Source: Leishmania mexicana MHOM/GT/2001/U1103
Taxonomy: Eukaryota > Euglenozoa > Kinetoplastea > Trypanosomatida > Trypanosomatidae
Assembly (NCBI RefSeq): GCF_000234665.1
Contig: NC_018328.1
Coordinates: 496,001 to 560,000, forward strand
Direction of reading: 5' to 3'
DNA: 64,000 nucleotides
Shown here: positions 20,401 through 28,537 of the stretch, piece by piece
How positions within the stretch are numbered: position 1 is the first letter of the stretch
How the letters are laid out: every line of letters starts with the position of its first letter
Notes under the pieces: generated by a model
Database searches by the model: none
Seen by the model: only the letters and a program-made list of their open reading frames with translations
What the model was told of the DNA's origin: nothing
Program-made: the position numbers and the translations under genes

Positions 20401-23400
20401 AACGGCAGGATACCCTGGAAACCGCCTCGGCTCCGTCGAACGGGATGAACGCGGCATGGGCGCCACTACAGCCGAACACGAAGTCGCCACGCCACTGATG
20501 CGTTCGGCACCAGAGGTGTCACCGCCTCGCGTACGGCATCTGTCACCGCCAGTGATCTCACATTCATCACTGAGGGGACGCCCGGACGGCTACGTGCACG
20601 GCGGAACCGAGCTGGGCGACCGGAGCAGTGGAGTCGCTACACCGCAAGGGAGCGCTAACAAGGGCGAGGGAGGCGTGGCGGTGCCGTTCAGTCCTTCATT
20701 GCCTCAGCGCTCGCGTCGCGACCGTGCAGTGGATCTCGCTGCCACAACCACAAGTGACAGGTCTTTAAGCTCTGCAACGGAGTCGTTCAGTGCCATCGCA
20801 TCGAGTAGCGAGGGCCTTCGCCTGCGCAGTGCGCTAGCTGGTGCGGCTGCTGGTGCCCTAACGTCTCCGCCTCCACGCAGAGGGCTTGAGGGGCCTATGC
20901 CAAACCCACTGATGGTTCTAGTGGCAGAGGAGCAGCAGAAGCAGCCCCCAACCCACATGACCTCTGCTTCATCTCCGCCGTTGTCGTGCAAGAATAGCAC
21001 TGCCGCAGCTGTGATAGAGGCGCTCATGCCACTTTCGCTTGCTGGCTCGTACGAGGAGGAGCAGTCAATGCAGGAGGCGTGCCTGCAGCTGATGTTACGG
21101 GAGGGCATTCCATGTGAGGTGTGCTGCTTGGGCGAATCGGCCAGTCAAACTCTTCAGCACTATATCTTGCCAAGCAGCGCCGATGCCCCCCTAGCAGAGA
21201 TGGCCGAGCATGAGGAGCCGACGTCCAATTCGTCCACCGCGCCCGCTCGCTACCGCGTCACGGCGGCAGCGGCAGCGGCCTCCGGCGCCACAGAAAAAGG
21301 TGACGACGCTAGCTCGCTATCATCGGCACACAGGCACGCTAGTGCAGGTGCTCAGGGTGGGTCGTCATCAGTGCAGCCTTGCGAGCGTCCTGGTGGGCCC
21401 AAGGTTCCGTTTTGCACCACTCGTCACGGTCGTCTGCGACTCGTGCGCATGCCGCGCCGCCCGAGCTGCTATGTTCTCGAATTCGTCTACACCCACCAAG
21501 CACTCCCGATGGCCCCTAGACTACGGGCCGCGATGCTGGGAAAGCCGGAGGAGAAGTTCACGTCGGTACCCGGGAAGACGCACCTGGAGCAGATGGTGGA
21601 CTCTCTGCCGACGGTGCAAGGCGTCGCAGGCCGGGGCGGTGGCGGTGGCAGCAGTGGCAGCACGGGCACTCGGCCACAGGGCCCACTGCGCGAGCACCGC
21701 CTCTTTGCGATTCCACTGTTCGAGCCCACCCTTCACCTGCACGTGCACGTGTTGGAGGAGGGCATACCGAACATGACGACGCCGGTAGGGGCGACTGTGG
21801 GACTGCCTGGCGGTGGCGATGCGCACGAAATTGCCGGCTCCACCTTCGAAGGCGCCAGGGATCATATTGAACCTAGCATGTCCGCATCCCCTTCATCGTC
21901 TGTCCCTGCGGTGTGCGTCGCTCGGCGGTTGGAGAGTGGGCCGCAGCTCGTGATAGAGGTGCGCGGTGTGCCTCAGGCGGCCTCGGCGTCCCGACTGGTG
22001 TTCACTACAGACACCAAGAAGTCACCGAAGTCCAGCCAGCAGCATCAGCTGAAGCCCCACCCGCTGCAGAAGACGACTGCCAGGGCAGGCTCGACGGCCG
22101 GGGTTGGCCTCCAGAGTGGAAAGCCTCAGCACGCCATCGGCCACATTCCTTCTCAACCTTCGACCTCATCTCAGAGAGGGTCAACGTCGTCCGCGTCTCC
22201 GGCTCCGACAGGGGCCGGGTCGGCAGTCTGGAGCGGTCTCGTGCTGGCGAAGCGGCTCAGCGGCGGTGGTGAGCTGATGCTACCGTCCTCATGCATTCTG
22301 GCGAACACGGGCTGCTGCTCACTGGTGCTGCGCTTTCCTGCTCCCTTCTTTGCCTCCTCCGCGTCGCGGGTGGAGAGTGTGGAGGCAGTGGTCGGGGCTC
22401 TCTGCGGCATCCTGCGCCCCTCACTGACGGCGCCGGAGGTGCGGGCGTCGTCGTCTCTGTCTTCGCCCAAGCGGGTTGTTAGCTTGCGACGGCGCCCCTG
22501 CAGCTCTCCTCGGTCCGCCTCCGCAGGCGGCGTGGAGAGGGGGGGTGGGAACAGTGGCGGCCGACGGCTCAGCACCGGCTCGCGCTCGCCATTGCCGTGC
22601 GTACGCGTGCCGCCCGAGCTGGAGGTGGTAAACTACGCTCACGTCCCGTACAACATATTCCTGCCCGCTTCCAGTGCCACTCAGACATCTGCATCCAGTG
22701 CAGCGAACTTGGGAGACGGCGAAGAAGGTGCCGGCTACGGGCTCCACACCCCTGGACGTCCATGTGTGCCGTCTGGCCACGGGGCTGCGCCAGCCTCGAC
22801 TTCCTCATCGATGATAAGCAGCGACTCGCTCGACGGCCTGGGGGCGATGGGCGGCGGTGTGCTGGGGCACGTGTTGCAGAGCAGCTGTAGCCATGCGCAT
22901 CGACGCCACTTCGCTACCGTTATGCCGCCCGACAAGTGTCTGCCGCAGCACACCACCACGTTGAACGGTGCGCTGAAGCCTTTCCTCGGCAACTCGCGAT
23001 CGGCCTCCCCAGCAGCGCCGTTGATGGACCAGCAGGGCGGTGCGACGCTGCAGGTGCAGTTTTACTGGATACCGACGCCGCTCAACATCGAACCACCCCG
23101 CCTGGATGTGGGCAGAAAGGGCAGCGGCGGCACAGGCCGCAGCAGCGACAACGACGGCAACAGCGAGGATAGGGCGGCGAAGCGGCATGAGGCAGGTGCG
23201 GAACGACGCCGGATTGGCCACAGCCACTTTTACCACACCAACGGACTTACCACAACCGCCATGGGCACTGCCGCTGAGGCAGCAGAGGCCGGGATGGATC
23301 GCCTTGTGCGACTGCAGGTGCAGGCCGCGCTTTCCATTCTTGCTCAGCTGTCCTATGTCTTCGTTGATGGTCGTCCTCTCACCAATGCTGCGGATGATGG

Positions 23401-24334
23401 TGACGGCGCTGCCGCCTCGTCCATGGGATCGACGCTCACAGAGAGCTTCGGTGCGCACGACGTGCGGCGGTCATTGGTGCTCGAGCGAGGTGGCCGTCCA
23501 CGGAGCCGGTCAGAGATGAACGCCGCCGGTTTCCGTGACGCCGTCGCCGTCGCCTCCCTTCTGAGGCAGATCGACACGTACCGCCATCGAATCCGTCGCC
23601 TCTTCCGTCAGCAGCTGTACGACGCCGAGGACATCATTGGCGATGACATGGCGCCACCTGCGCAGCAGTCGTGGCTTGCTGGCGAGCTTGGACGGGGCGC
23701 CTACCTTCGTGAAGTGCAGGGTGAAGTGAAGCGCACAGTTGGGCTTCCGGCGTCGACCGTCTTGGGCTGCGCTGGCGGCGGTGCGGCGCCGCCGCTGATG
23801 ACGTCCCCTGGCCGGCACCCAAGATGTGACGACCGTGGCGCGCATGCAGCGCTGTTGGAGCTCGAGAGCGGTGACGCAGCGCCCGACACGCAGGTAACAG
23901 TCGCCGAGGCGCGCGAGGCGTGTGCGACAAGGGTGCCGTGGACTGTGTGGCAGTGGGCCTATCGCTGGTCTCGACTGAGTCGGCTGTTGCGGGGGGACTC
24001 GGTCAGCTGCCCGGGCAGCGGCGATGCTCACGACACGGGCCATCCTTTTGTCAGTCAGGCAGAGGCGGCTGCCGCGTGGGTGCCTCTCGCGGCTGGCAGA
24101 AGCGGCAGTGCCGTGTCACCGACTGTGACTTCGTCTCTCCTCGCGTCCTGCTCCATGGTTGCTTTACCGACCTTCGCCACCGCCTCCTCGAGCTCTGACG
24201 AGGGGTTCGTGATGGAAGACGACTGGCTTACAGAGGCGAAGCTCGCGGCACGTTCAAAGCGAGTGTGGCTGCCGGAAGTGCTCGCCACAACGGTCCCATC
24301 TTACTTGGAGAACTGCGCCTCTGCGGGTCTGTAG
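14465..24334 (+). CDS. Giant kinesin with internally expanded central motor domain
   Basis: The 3289-residue protein is an ATP-driven microtubule motor by motif content. Residues 1-624 are Ser/Thr/Ala/Pro-rich and probably disordered. The motor starts with VVHVRIRPV near residue 625, has the P-loop GPTGSGKT from residue 1116, switch I NDTSSRSH from 1439, switch II DLAGCE from 1494, then YRDSKLTRLL and TLKFADQIRHL near 1575. A normal kinesin motor is about 340 residues; here it spans about 960 because of low-complexity inserts, chiefly between the first strand and the P-loop (about 490 residues) and between P-loop and switch I. All catalytic motifs are intact, so activity is plausible. Coiled coils follow at about 1741-1849 and 1887-1956; the remaining about 1300 residues are mostly low complexity with short hydrophobic blocks. 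Subfamily is unassigned. The start is the first ATG after a strong acceptor; the frame is open upstream to 14282 without an ATG. Confidence 0.95.
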   Translation: MKRSTTVLQPAPANSQQVSEVVSRRGAVTNSNRSISFDGAAPVPTAAKASTNTAAGASPSMPSRFCGVSADSRNGSPSPKRPDFSSFLTPRTLNAPATKTTAASPPLPPQQQWPHNAAQSLRPIPSASGTPSRETSSRRRTQQVPALPTGTPPRTTTVAAVTTASPSASLRYKDAHDRRQVRRLTAVGISPMRNLISKPAPPATPSSRASPPTDDFGGRQAASEAAGAAARPTSFAATWKSMTLASAAASDTAKKSSAVKPSAVETSGHGSGAPPTLIPTKAFQMRLSLTREVTVANRSCTAEAAEAMLRAQHTSAPTRVRSPFLLFQVSEGTPPLTFGTASRKSSVWSSDHTNRSAVLGASGATLAPSVTSPRPTWLENVDEEDTTVTGEEDTPVSPTACLTYPPAGGSSTALRSAAPVKSTTRTTATSTTTATSPEPAAVKSSKRRSDVNPTLASAAEGADGGCDGNAHERNPGATAAVDAKSERRSLTQGSTSQVKKLRDVTRSATNAAPSPAPGSPPQTPQKATTVAAGAQLHTPKMSSNAGKTTRSTPTHAAASPNRQPDALRGGLLRSATSTTGVPGTPAAAAAAAPVLLPAPCHATGAHSQGAATILSQSLSAVRPMAPVVHVRIRPVLPSIGESGNNRHVYFLDHENVMVTRTRLGVSAANGSSSMPSSSLVEFTGTRRSGINGQVVPALQASNLVSRTLGSSYGARGAAAARNGGAAAVGGRGGGSVPASLADAPRTAAMKAASPACLCGRDLALLRSPVPAEGPTVSKTSAAAACAAVPGDADGGTIDGAFSNISPSLESLQPLSFPPPILAVHHNRMISWTSQGSEEDSSSSRLSCGSPSTSVSPQKHGMGLAGGGSEACMTLDTFTSASRTCPWLTTFKSFTEDEAPSVFTTPREVRAGSSSAGTHASRTSVRDSSGGAARTRRGISASQRRAKGPGIERKPRYGGISLSAVSLATTGKNSAATTTAGVSPRTTVTTSAPSPTSMRRRASRSILGASVSVSALSIATMPKGSGGTTNVTRVTEEDADAESDEAQQHEWQMQQQQTPNRSNSVSASGAATGAEQHYSFEFVHDEEATQADVFEESVLRFADEALLAQNVAIICYGPTGSGKTYSMMGSQAQPPSAALASSGATPLRAGGGAGHRSGGLSTSSTHSPPQPDSRGHTPHGRANAGETQRRIMDEAAAGADGKGVVRDAHAVEDDGEGNGTSWPRLGSSCQYDYAEHACKGNGGSAATAVRRNHQRYPHSGGGGGPLLATSAMALESAATTRSMAEMGILPRLVHTLLERRGEAITIRRDPGREVAGRSANSLQSTSRQKTTVKRVGGLSLTLRDLTFYGIELYMDELCDLLDPGKRPIRAVSDTGGLAMLCQRINEARDYRIRGSRGGSSHNTAQTARTGGGMAITSLADLRRAYRLAHGNRVTARHAKNDTSSRSHAIFLLQLDFDLIESTNTPRSGAGDGGAAAPPPPSERVQRVHSYVAMVDLAGCERVKQTKVEGAALREAQYINKSLSALSSVVLSLHHHNAHVPYRDSKLTRLLRPCLEGGRVLTLVHVAPCSSTEALNTLKFADQIRHLHIPTHALTPTSSKHRELLDVFADLIDPMQGQWEAQVQQAQLQLDRLCADVRLSYFSRAVGALPHRTTARDSLASDVVSELSAVSEEDDRVSSSSGDVSQEEALQPLKEDATEADKRRFALRTVMHRFMGPIHSHQRTTMRNAVRAIRRRAEQKALAHRRQVQQQIDELQATLQKLTAANAKLAKENSTPLPRDPHALELSRRIRESTEELGEYAKEQAALISLTTALRQRLATQDDLEAAVDEQLHKVQHRTAQAMRTLSAAVAAHPPGGPPTGSGTALPKEPTLPADSSATAALAMNTKDDPELRDIAHQQLSLAKELASLRLEKACFEIGTGLWEGLWARAMRKEIITAMEVEVFEMERILLDRRALSMMMMAGDADVDGKANTAPLLVLPRTAGYPGNRLGSVERDERGMGATTAEHEVATPLMRSAPEVSPPRVRHLSPPVISHSSLRGRPDGYVHGGTELGDRSSGVATPQGSANKGEGGVAVPFSPSLPQRSRRDRAVDLAATTTSDRSLSSATESFSAIASSSEGLRLRSALAGAAAGALTSPPPRRGLEGPMPNPLMVLVAEEQQKQPPTHMTSASSPPLSCKNSTAAAVIEALMPLSLAGSYEEEQSMQEACLQLMLREGIPCEVCCLGESASQTLQHYILPSSADAPLAEMAEHEEPTSNSSTAPARYRVTAAAAAASGATEKGDDASSLSSAHRHASAGAQGGSSSVQPCERPGGPKVPFCTTRHGRLRLVRMPRRPSCYVLEFVYTHQALPMAPRLRAAMLGKPEEKFTSVPGKTHLEQMVDSLPTVQGVAGRGGGGGSSGSTGTRPQGPLREHRLFAIPLFEPTLHLHVHVLEEGIPNMTTPVGATVGLPGGGDAHEIAGSTFEGARDHIEPSMSASPSSSVPAVCVARRLESGPQLVIEVRGVPQAASASRLVFTTDTKKSPKSSQQHQLKPHPLQKTTARAGSTAGVGLQSGKPQHAIGHIPSQPSTSSQRGSTSSASPAPTGAGSAVWSGLVLAKRLSGGGELMLPSSCILANTGCCSLVLRFPAPFFASSASRVESVEAVVGALCGILRPSLTAPEVRASSSLSSPKRVVSLRRRPCSSPRSASAGGVERGGGNSGGRRLSTGSRSPLPCVRVPPELEVVNYAHVPYNIFLPASSATQTSASSAANLGDGEEGAGYGLHTPGRPCVPSGHGAAPASTSSSMISSDSLDGLGAMGGGVLGHVLQSSCSHAHRRHFATVMPPDKCLPQHTTTLNGALKPFLGNSRSASPAAPLMDQQGGATLQVQFYWIPTPLNIEPPRLDVGRKGSGGTGRSSDNDGNSEDRAAKRHEAGAERRRIGHSHFYHTNGLTTTAMGTAAEAAEAGMDRLVRLQVQAALSILAQLSYVFVDGRPLTNAADDGDGAAASSMGSTLTESFGAHDVRRSLVLERGGRPRSRSEMNAAGFRDAVAVASLLRQIDTYRHRIRRLFRQQLYDAEDIIGDDMAPPAQQSWLAGELGRGAYLREVQGEVKRTVGLPASTVLGCAGGGAAPPLMTSPGRHPRCDDRGAHAALLELESGDAAPDTQVTVAEAREACATRVPWTVWQWAYRWSRLSRLLRGDSVSCPGSGDAHDTGHPFVSQAEAAAAWVPLAAGRSGSAVSPTVTSSLLASCSMVALPTFATASSSSDEGFVMEDDWLTEAKLAARSKRVWLPEVLATTVPSYLENCASAGL

Positions 24335-25026
24335 GCGAGGGCGGCGGCGGCGGCGGCGGGGGGGGAGACGTGTCGGGGACGAGAGAAGAGAGGTCTGCAG
24401 TTCTTGTGTGCCATACATGTGTGTGTGTGTATGTGTATGTGATGGCCTGTCCTATGTTAGTGTCGATTCCAGTCATCTTGTCGGAGGTGTGTCGGTGCAG
24501 ACCAGAGCAGCAACACGTGGCCTTGCAGTGCGCGCCTGCGTGCTTCTGCTCTGTCCGTCGCCTTCCTTCGCGTATGGTGCGTGTATGTGTATGTATACCT
24601 GCGTGTGTGTGTGTGTGCATCATCCTCGACGACGACACGGGCTTTGTTGCCCAAACCGTCATTCCTCTGCCGTTTGGGAGACGCCACGATACCCCTTCCT
24701 GGGCCCTTCGTAGGGAGCACACGTGTTGCACAAGAGAGGGCTCGGGGAGACAGGGGGCGTCGCTCGTCCTGTCCGACACACTCCTCCGCCTCTACTGAAC
24801 ACGTCATTCCGCCCTCCTTCTCGCCTTCCTATCTTTTTTCTGGCCTCTAGCACCTTTAGCGGCTTGCACACGCACGCACACACACCGGTGCCCGCACCCG
24901 GACACAAGCGAAGCGATCGCACGACACGCACACGGCGAACTCGCGCTCTCGCACCTCTGTCGTTCTGTAGTCCTCTTGCCCCGGGTTCCTTCTCCGGCTC
25001 CGCAAGTGGGGTGTAGAGGTGGTACT
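24335..25026. other. Intergenic region
   Basis: No gene seen. A GGC repeat merging into a G run lies directly behind the kinesin stop (about 24340-24366), followed by TG/TATG-rich sequence (about 24418-24440 and 24576-24618). Confidence 0.75.
24808..24850 (+). promoter_or_regulatory. Candidate spliced-leader acceptor for the gene at 25027
   Basis: A long T/C-rich tract ends in CTCTAG with AG at 24849-24850, about 176 nt before the ATG at 25027. The tract is among the clearest in the window. Confidence 0.65.
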
Positions 25027-27771
25027 ATGTCTGCTAGCGCTGATGCCGGCCCGCCCGCTGCCACGGTACGGCAGCTCCGCCTTCGCGGCGGCCAAGACAC
25101 CGACAACAGTGACAGCGAGGAGGAAAAAGGCGGAGCGGCCCCGAGGTGGCGTGGTGGCGCGAGTGCAGGCGCGACGGCGGGGACTCGTCCTACGGATGCG
25201 CCGCAGGGGACGTCGTTGCCGACCGCTGCGGCCGCCACCTCCGCATCACTGCCTCCACGGGCAGGGTCCTCGAGCTCGTTGGAGCTGTTCACATCATCCT
25301 CGTCGAGGTCCTCATCACCGGCTCGCTCTGAGCTGCCCCCAGGCCTCATGAAGTCAACGGCAGCCCCCGCCACCGCCGCGCTCAAGGACCTGCAGGGTGA
25401 GAAGCTGAGTGGCAGCAGAAGGAATAACGGCAGGGTCAGCGACACCCATCAACGGGGCCGCGGCGTAGGCAACCGCGAGCGCGGCGGCGGCGACACTGCG
25501 CCGGCCAGACAGCAAGTGTGGAGTGCTGGCTCGCCTGTGGGGGCATTATTGACCCCGACGAGTATGCATTCGGCGGTGGAGGAGGACAGGCAGACCGTGC
25601 CAGGCAAAGCGACTGCTGGCGAGGCTGCTGTGGTGGTAGAGGTGTCCCCAATGCCATCGCCGGCCACCTCCGCCTCACTGGCATTTCACACGGCTGCGGT
25701 GCAGCCGCGATCGGCTGCGCCAGGCCTCTTCAAAGGAAAGGAGGCGTCGCCACCGACAGCAATCAAAGGCGCCGCCTTTACCACCTTTCCCACCGCTTTC
25801 TCAGCTGACGCTGCAGGCGAGATGTCGCGGCCTGCGGCGTTCGCCCCCGCCACGACCGTGCCGAGTTCTCCGGCCCTGCCAAGCACAACTAGCATAGGTT
25901 CGCTCCGAACTGATGCCATCCCCATCGTCGAGGCCGCCGTTGCCGCCGTTTATACGGGCGGTCCCAGTGAAGCGGTACAAGAGTCTTCCCGGACGAGTGT
26001 TGGTTCCGCGGCATCACCGATGGGGGCCCTCAAGGCTCCTCTGGCGGCGCAGAGCTCATCGTCTTCCTTGGATGGTGATCCTGTCGTACTAGCACCCGTG
26101 CAGATTGCCAGACCGACGAGCACCGGACGCCCTTCCAGTGACGCGGCCACTGCCACACTGGGTCTTTCCATACGTAAACTTACCGTGCCGTTCACCACCG
26201 CGGCGGAGGTGGACACGTTACCATCTTCCTCGTCTTCGCGGCAGCTTCTACCATCTACCACGCGGCCGTCTACTGCTGCCGCTGCTTCTGCTGCTGCTGG
26301 GCGGACTGCGACTCCAGCGGCAGCCTCCACTGCTTCGTCATCCGCCTTCACCGCAGTGCCCGACGGCAGAAGCAGCGCTTTGGGTACTGGCAGTCCTATG
26401 CTGTCCGACCCGGGCAGTGTCGTGTACAATCGTGTGAGTGCGCAAGGTCGCGGCTCCGTGCCGTTGAACGTACTCGAGGGCCCGTCGCGGCCCAAGTGGT
26501 GCGGCCTGCCGGGCGAGCATACGGCATCCCCCTCCCCTGCCACTGTGGCGGCACAGTCCGCGGCTATCTCAGCAGCGCCTCCCCCACCACCTGGGCCTGT
26601 TGTCTCGACGCAGGCTGCCCACGCAGCGGAGCCAACGCCAGCGGCGGCGCGTGCCAGCGCGTTCTCCACGTCGCAGCCGTCTGTAAACCTGCTTACTCGG
26701 CCGCACCGGCAAGCGCCCCGGCAGCCGGGAGCGACTCACACGTCTGCTGTCCTCTCCCTCATTGAAGACGACGATGAACGGCCACGGTGTAGCTCCCCTC
26801 CGGCCTCGAGTACCCCATCAACAGGGAGAAACAGGGCAGAGACAGGGCAACCAAAGACCGTGAGTGTGCAGGCCCGCAGCCCCCCGTCGTCGTCCACCGC
26901 GTCACCACCTTCGCCACCCACAGGGCGTGACGCTTCTTCCGCGGACGGCGCGACGTCGCCTCTCCTGTCGCGGTCTGCCACCGTGACTGCAGCTCAGAGG
27001 CAGCGGGAGGCAGCTTTGGTGATCTACGATGATCGCGTGCCCCCTGAAAGACGGCGGGCAAAGCGCCAGGCGGGGCCCATGACCGGCCAAACAGCTGCGA
27101 TGACTCTCACAGACCCTATGTCGGTGTGTGTGCTGCGCGGACTACGGACGGACGACCGGCAGGATGGAAACAGGGAAGGCCCACTGACGTGTCGTCCCAT
27201 CTTGCGCATTGTTGGTGCTGGATGGCGCAGGAGTCCTGTCGACTGGGCTTATGGAAAGCCCCCGCTCGATCGCAGAGCCGCCGAGGATGACGATTGTGAA
27301 GGTGTAGACGACAGCGACAACGCTACTCGTGGTAGGCTTGATCACTCTGCTGCAATACACGGCTTCTCCAGTGTACCCACTGGGCACGACCAATATCCTG
27401 TGCGGAGCTCCGGCGAGGACCGATCAGCGAAGCTAACGATGCATTCCGCAAACAACTACACGGTGCAGCGACTCTTTAGCGCGACTCAGCCGCAGCAGCC
27501 GCAGCACAAGGCGCGCGCCGGCTCCTACGTCTCCGGCACTGGTCACGGTGAATCGGTGCCATGTGTAGTGATGCGCCTCGAACGGCAGGGCGCGCGGACA
27601 GCAAGTGACGTTCATGCCACTCACGGGGACGTCAGTAGCGGAGGACCGTCATCCGCAAATCTCCCACCCGCTGCGGCATCGAGAAGGGCCGCGGTGTCGC
27701 CTCTCACCGATGAGTCCGTGAATGTCGACTTGCTCAACTACCGCCGCTCTCGACGAAAGCAGCAGCGCTGA
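25027..27771 (+). CDS. Low-complexity hypothetical protein
   Basis: The 914-residue protein is dominated by Ser, Ala, Thr and Pro runs and is predicted to be largely disordered. Near the N terminus RQLRLRGG is followed by an acidic patch with SDSEEEK, a possible phosphorylation cluster. Two parts look more constrained: about residues 655-760 (with VLRGLRTDD and ILRIVGAGWRRSPVDWAYG) and the C terminus ending NVDLLNYRRSRRKQQR, a basic tail that could act in nuclear targeting or RNA/protein binding. There is no signal peptide, membrane segment or recognised domain. The frame is open upstream to 24976 without an ATG, so 25027 is the first possible AUG, downstream of a good acceptor. Codon bias across 2.7 kb supports a real gene; the function is unknown. 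Confidence 0.85.
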   Translation: MSASADAGPPAATVRQLRLRGGQDTDNSDSEEEKGGAAPRWRGGASAGATAGTRPTDAPQGTSLPTAAAATSASLPPRAGSSSSLELFTSSSSRSSSPARSELPPGLMKSTAAPATAALKDLQGEKLSGSRRNNGRVSDTHQRGRGVGNRERGGGDTAPARQQVWSAGSPVGALLTPTSMHSAVEEDRQTVPGKATAGEAAVVVEVSPMPSPATSASLAFHTAAVQPRSAAPGLFKGKEASPPTAIKGAAFTTFPTAFSADAAGEMSRPAAFAPATTVPSSPALPSTTSIGSLRTDAIPIVEAAVAAVYTGGPSEAVQESSRTSVGSAASPMGALKAPLAAQSSSSSLDGDPVVLAPVQIARPTSTGRPSSDAATATLGLSIRKLTVPFTTAAEVDTLPSSSSSRQLLPSTTRPSTAAAASAAAGRTATPAAASTASSSAFTAVPDGRSSALGTGSPMLSDPGSVVYNRVSAQGRGSVPLNVLEGPSRPKWCGLPGEHTASPSPATVAAQSAAISAAPPPPPGPVVSTQAAHAAEPTPAAARASAFSTSQPSVNLLTRPHRQAPRQPGATHTSAVLSLIEDDDERPRCSSPPASSTPSTGRNRAETGQPKTVSVQARSPPSSSTASPPSPPTGRDASSADGATSPLLSRSATVTAAQRQREAALVIYDDRVPPERRRAKRQAGPMTGQTAAMTLTDPMSVCVLRGLRTDDRQDGNREGPLTCRPILRIVGAGWRRSPVDWAYGKPPLDRRAAEDDDCEGVDDSDNATRGRLDHSAAIHGFSSVPTGHDQYPVRSSGEDRSAKLTMHSANNYTVQRLFSATQPQQPQHKARAGSYVSGTGHGESVPCVVMRLERQGARTASDVHATHGDVSSGGPSSANLPPAAASRRAAVSPLTDESVNVDLLNYRRSRRKQQR

Positions 27772-28537
27772 CGTGGACGGCAGCGTTGCCTGCACTAGGA
27801 CTGCGATGCCCGCTGTCGAGGTAGCGGTCAATGCTCGCTTGATCTTTACACTCGCGTCGTCACGTGTGCCTTGCCCACGCGCGCGTGCGTGTTTCACGGC
27901 TCTACATCTGAACGTATCGCCTGCTGCAACTGAGAGCTCAAAGTGCCCCCGTTCGGCGCTCTCTGCGTGTGTGCCCCCACCTCTCCCGCTACCACTCTAA
28001 CCATCTTCTCTGCCATCTAGATCATGACAGGTCCTGCTTTGTGACTGTGTCCCCAGAATCTCTGCAGAGACAGAAACATGCGTGAAGACGCAACCAACTC
28101 CCGCCCGCAACAGCAAGCCTAACGTGGTAGCCGCACAGCGACGGGGTCTGTGCACGAGGCGTAGAGGGACGGTATGGGAGAGGAGGTCTTACCGTGTGTC
28201 GACCTTCGAATCGCCCATCTCGACCCCCTCTACTCTCCCGATTGCTCTCCCGTCGCCGTCTCCAGCATCCTCCCTCAGGTCTTCCACCCCTCCCCGCCCC
28301 ATCTGCCTCGCAGCTCAAGCGTCGTGTCACACGTCACGCACGCGTTTGTTCGAGTGCGTGACGTGTGGGCGTCACCCCCCGTTCTCGCTCGCTCGCTTCC
28401 CACGCGCGTATGCGTGAGGCAGGGCGTAACGGTGCACAAGAGCTGCACGACAGCGACTCCGTCGCTCATGCACACACCCACCAACCTTTCCATCTTCTTC
28501 CCCCCATACGGCCGCACAGCGCAACTCCTTCGAAGCG
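27772..28537. other. Intergenic region
   Basis: No convincing gene; short Pro/Ser-rich frames only. Pyrimidine-rich blocks occur at about 27975-28020 and 28483-28505, the latter followed by AG at 28518-28519. Confidence 0.7.
28483..28519 (+). promoter_or_regulatory. Candidate spliced-leader acceptor for the GT61-like gene
   Basis: The T/C-rich tract at 28483-28505 is followed by AG at 28518-28519, which would leave only about 18 nt of 5' UTR before the ATG at 28538. Upstream AGs could be used instead. Confidence 0.45.
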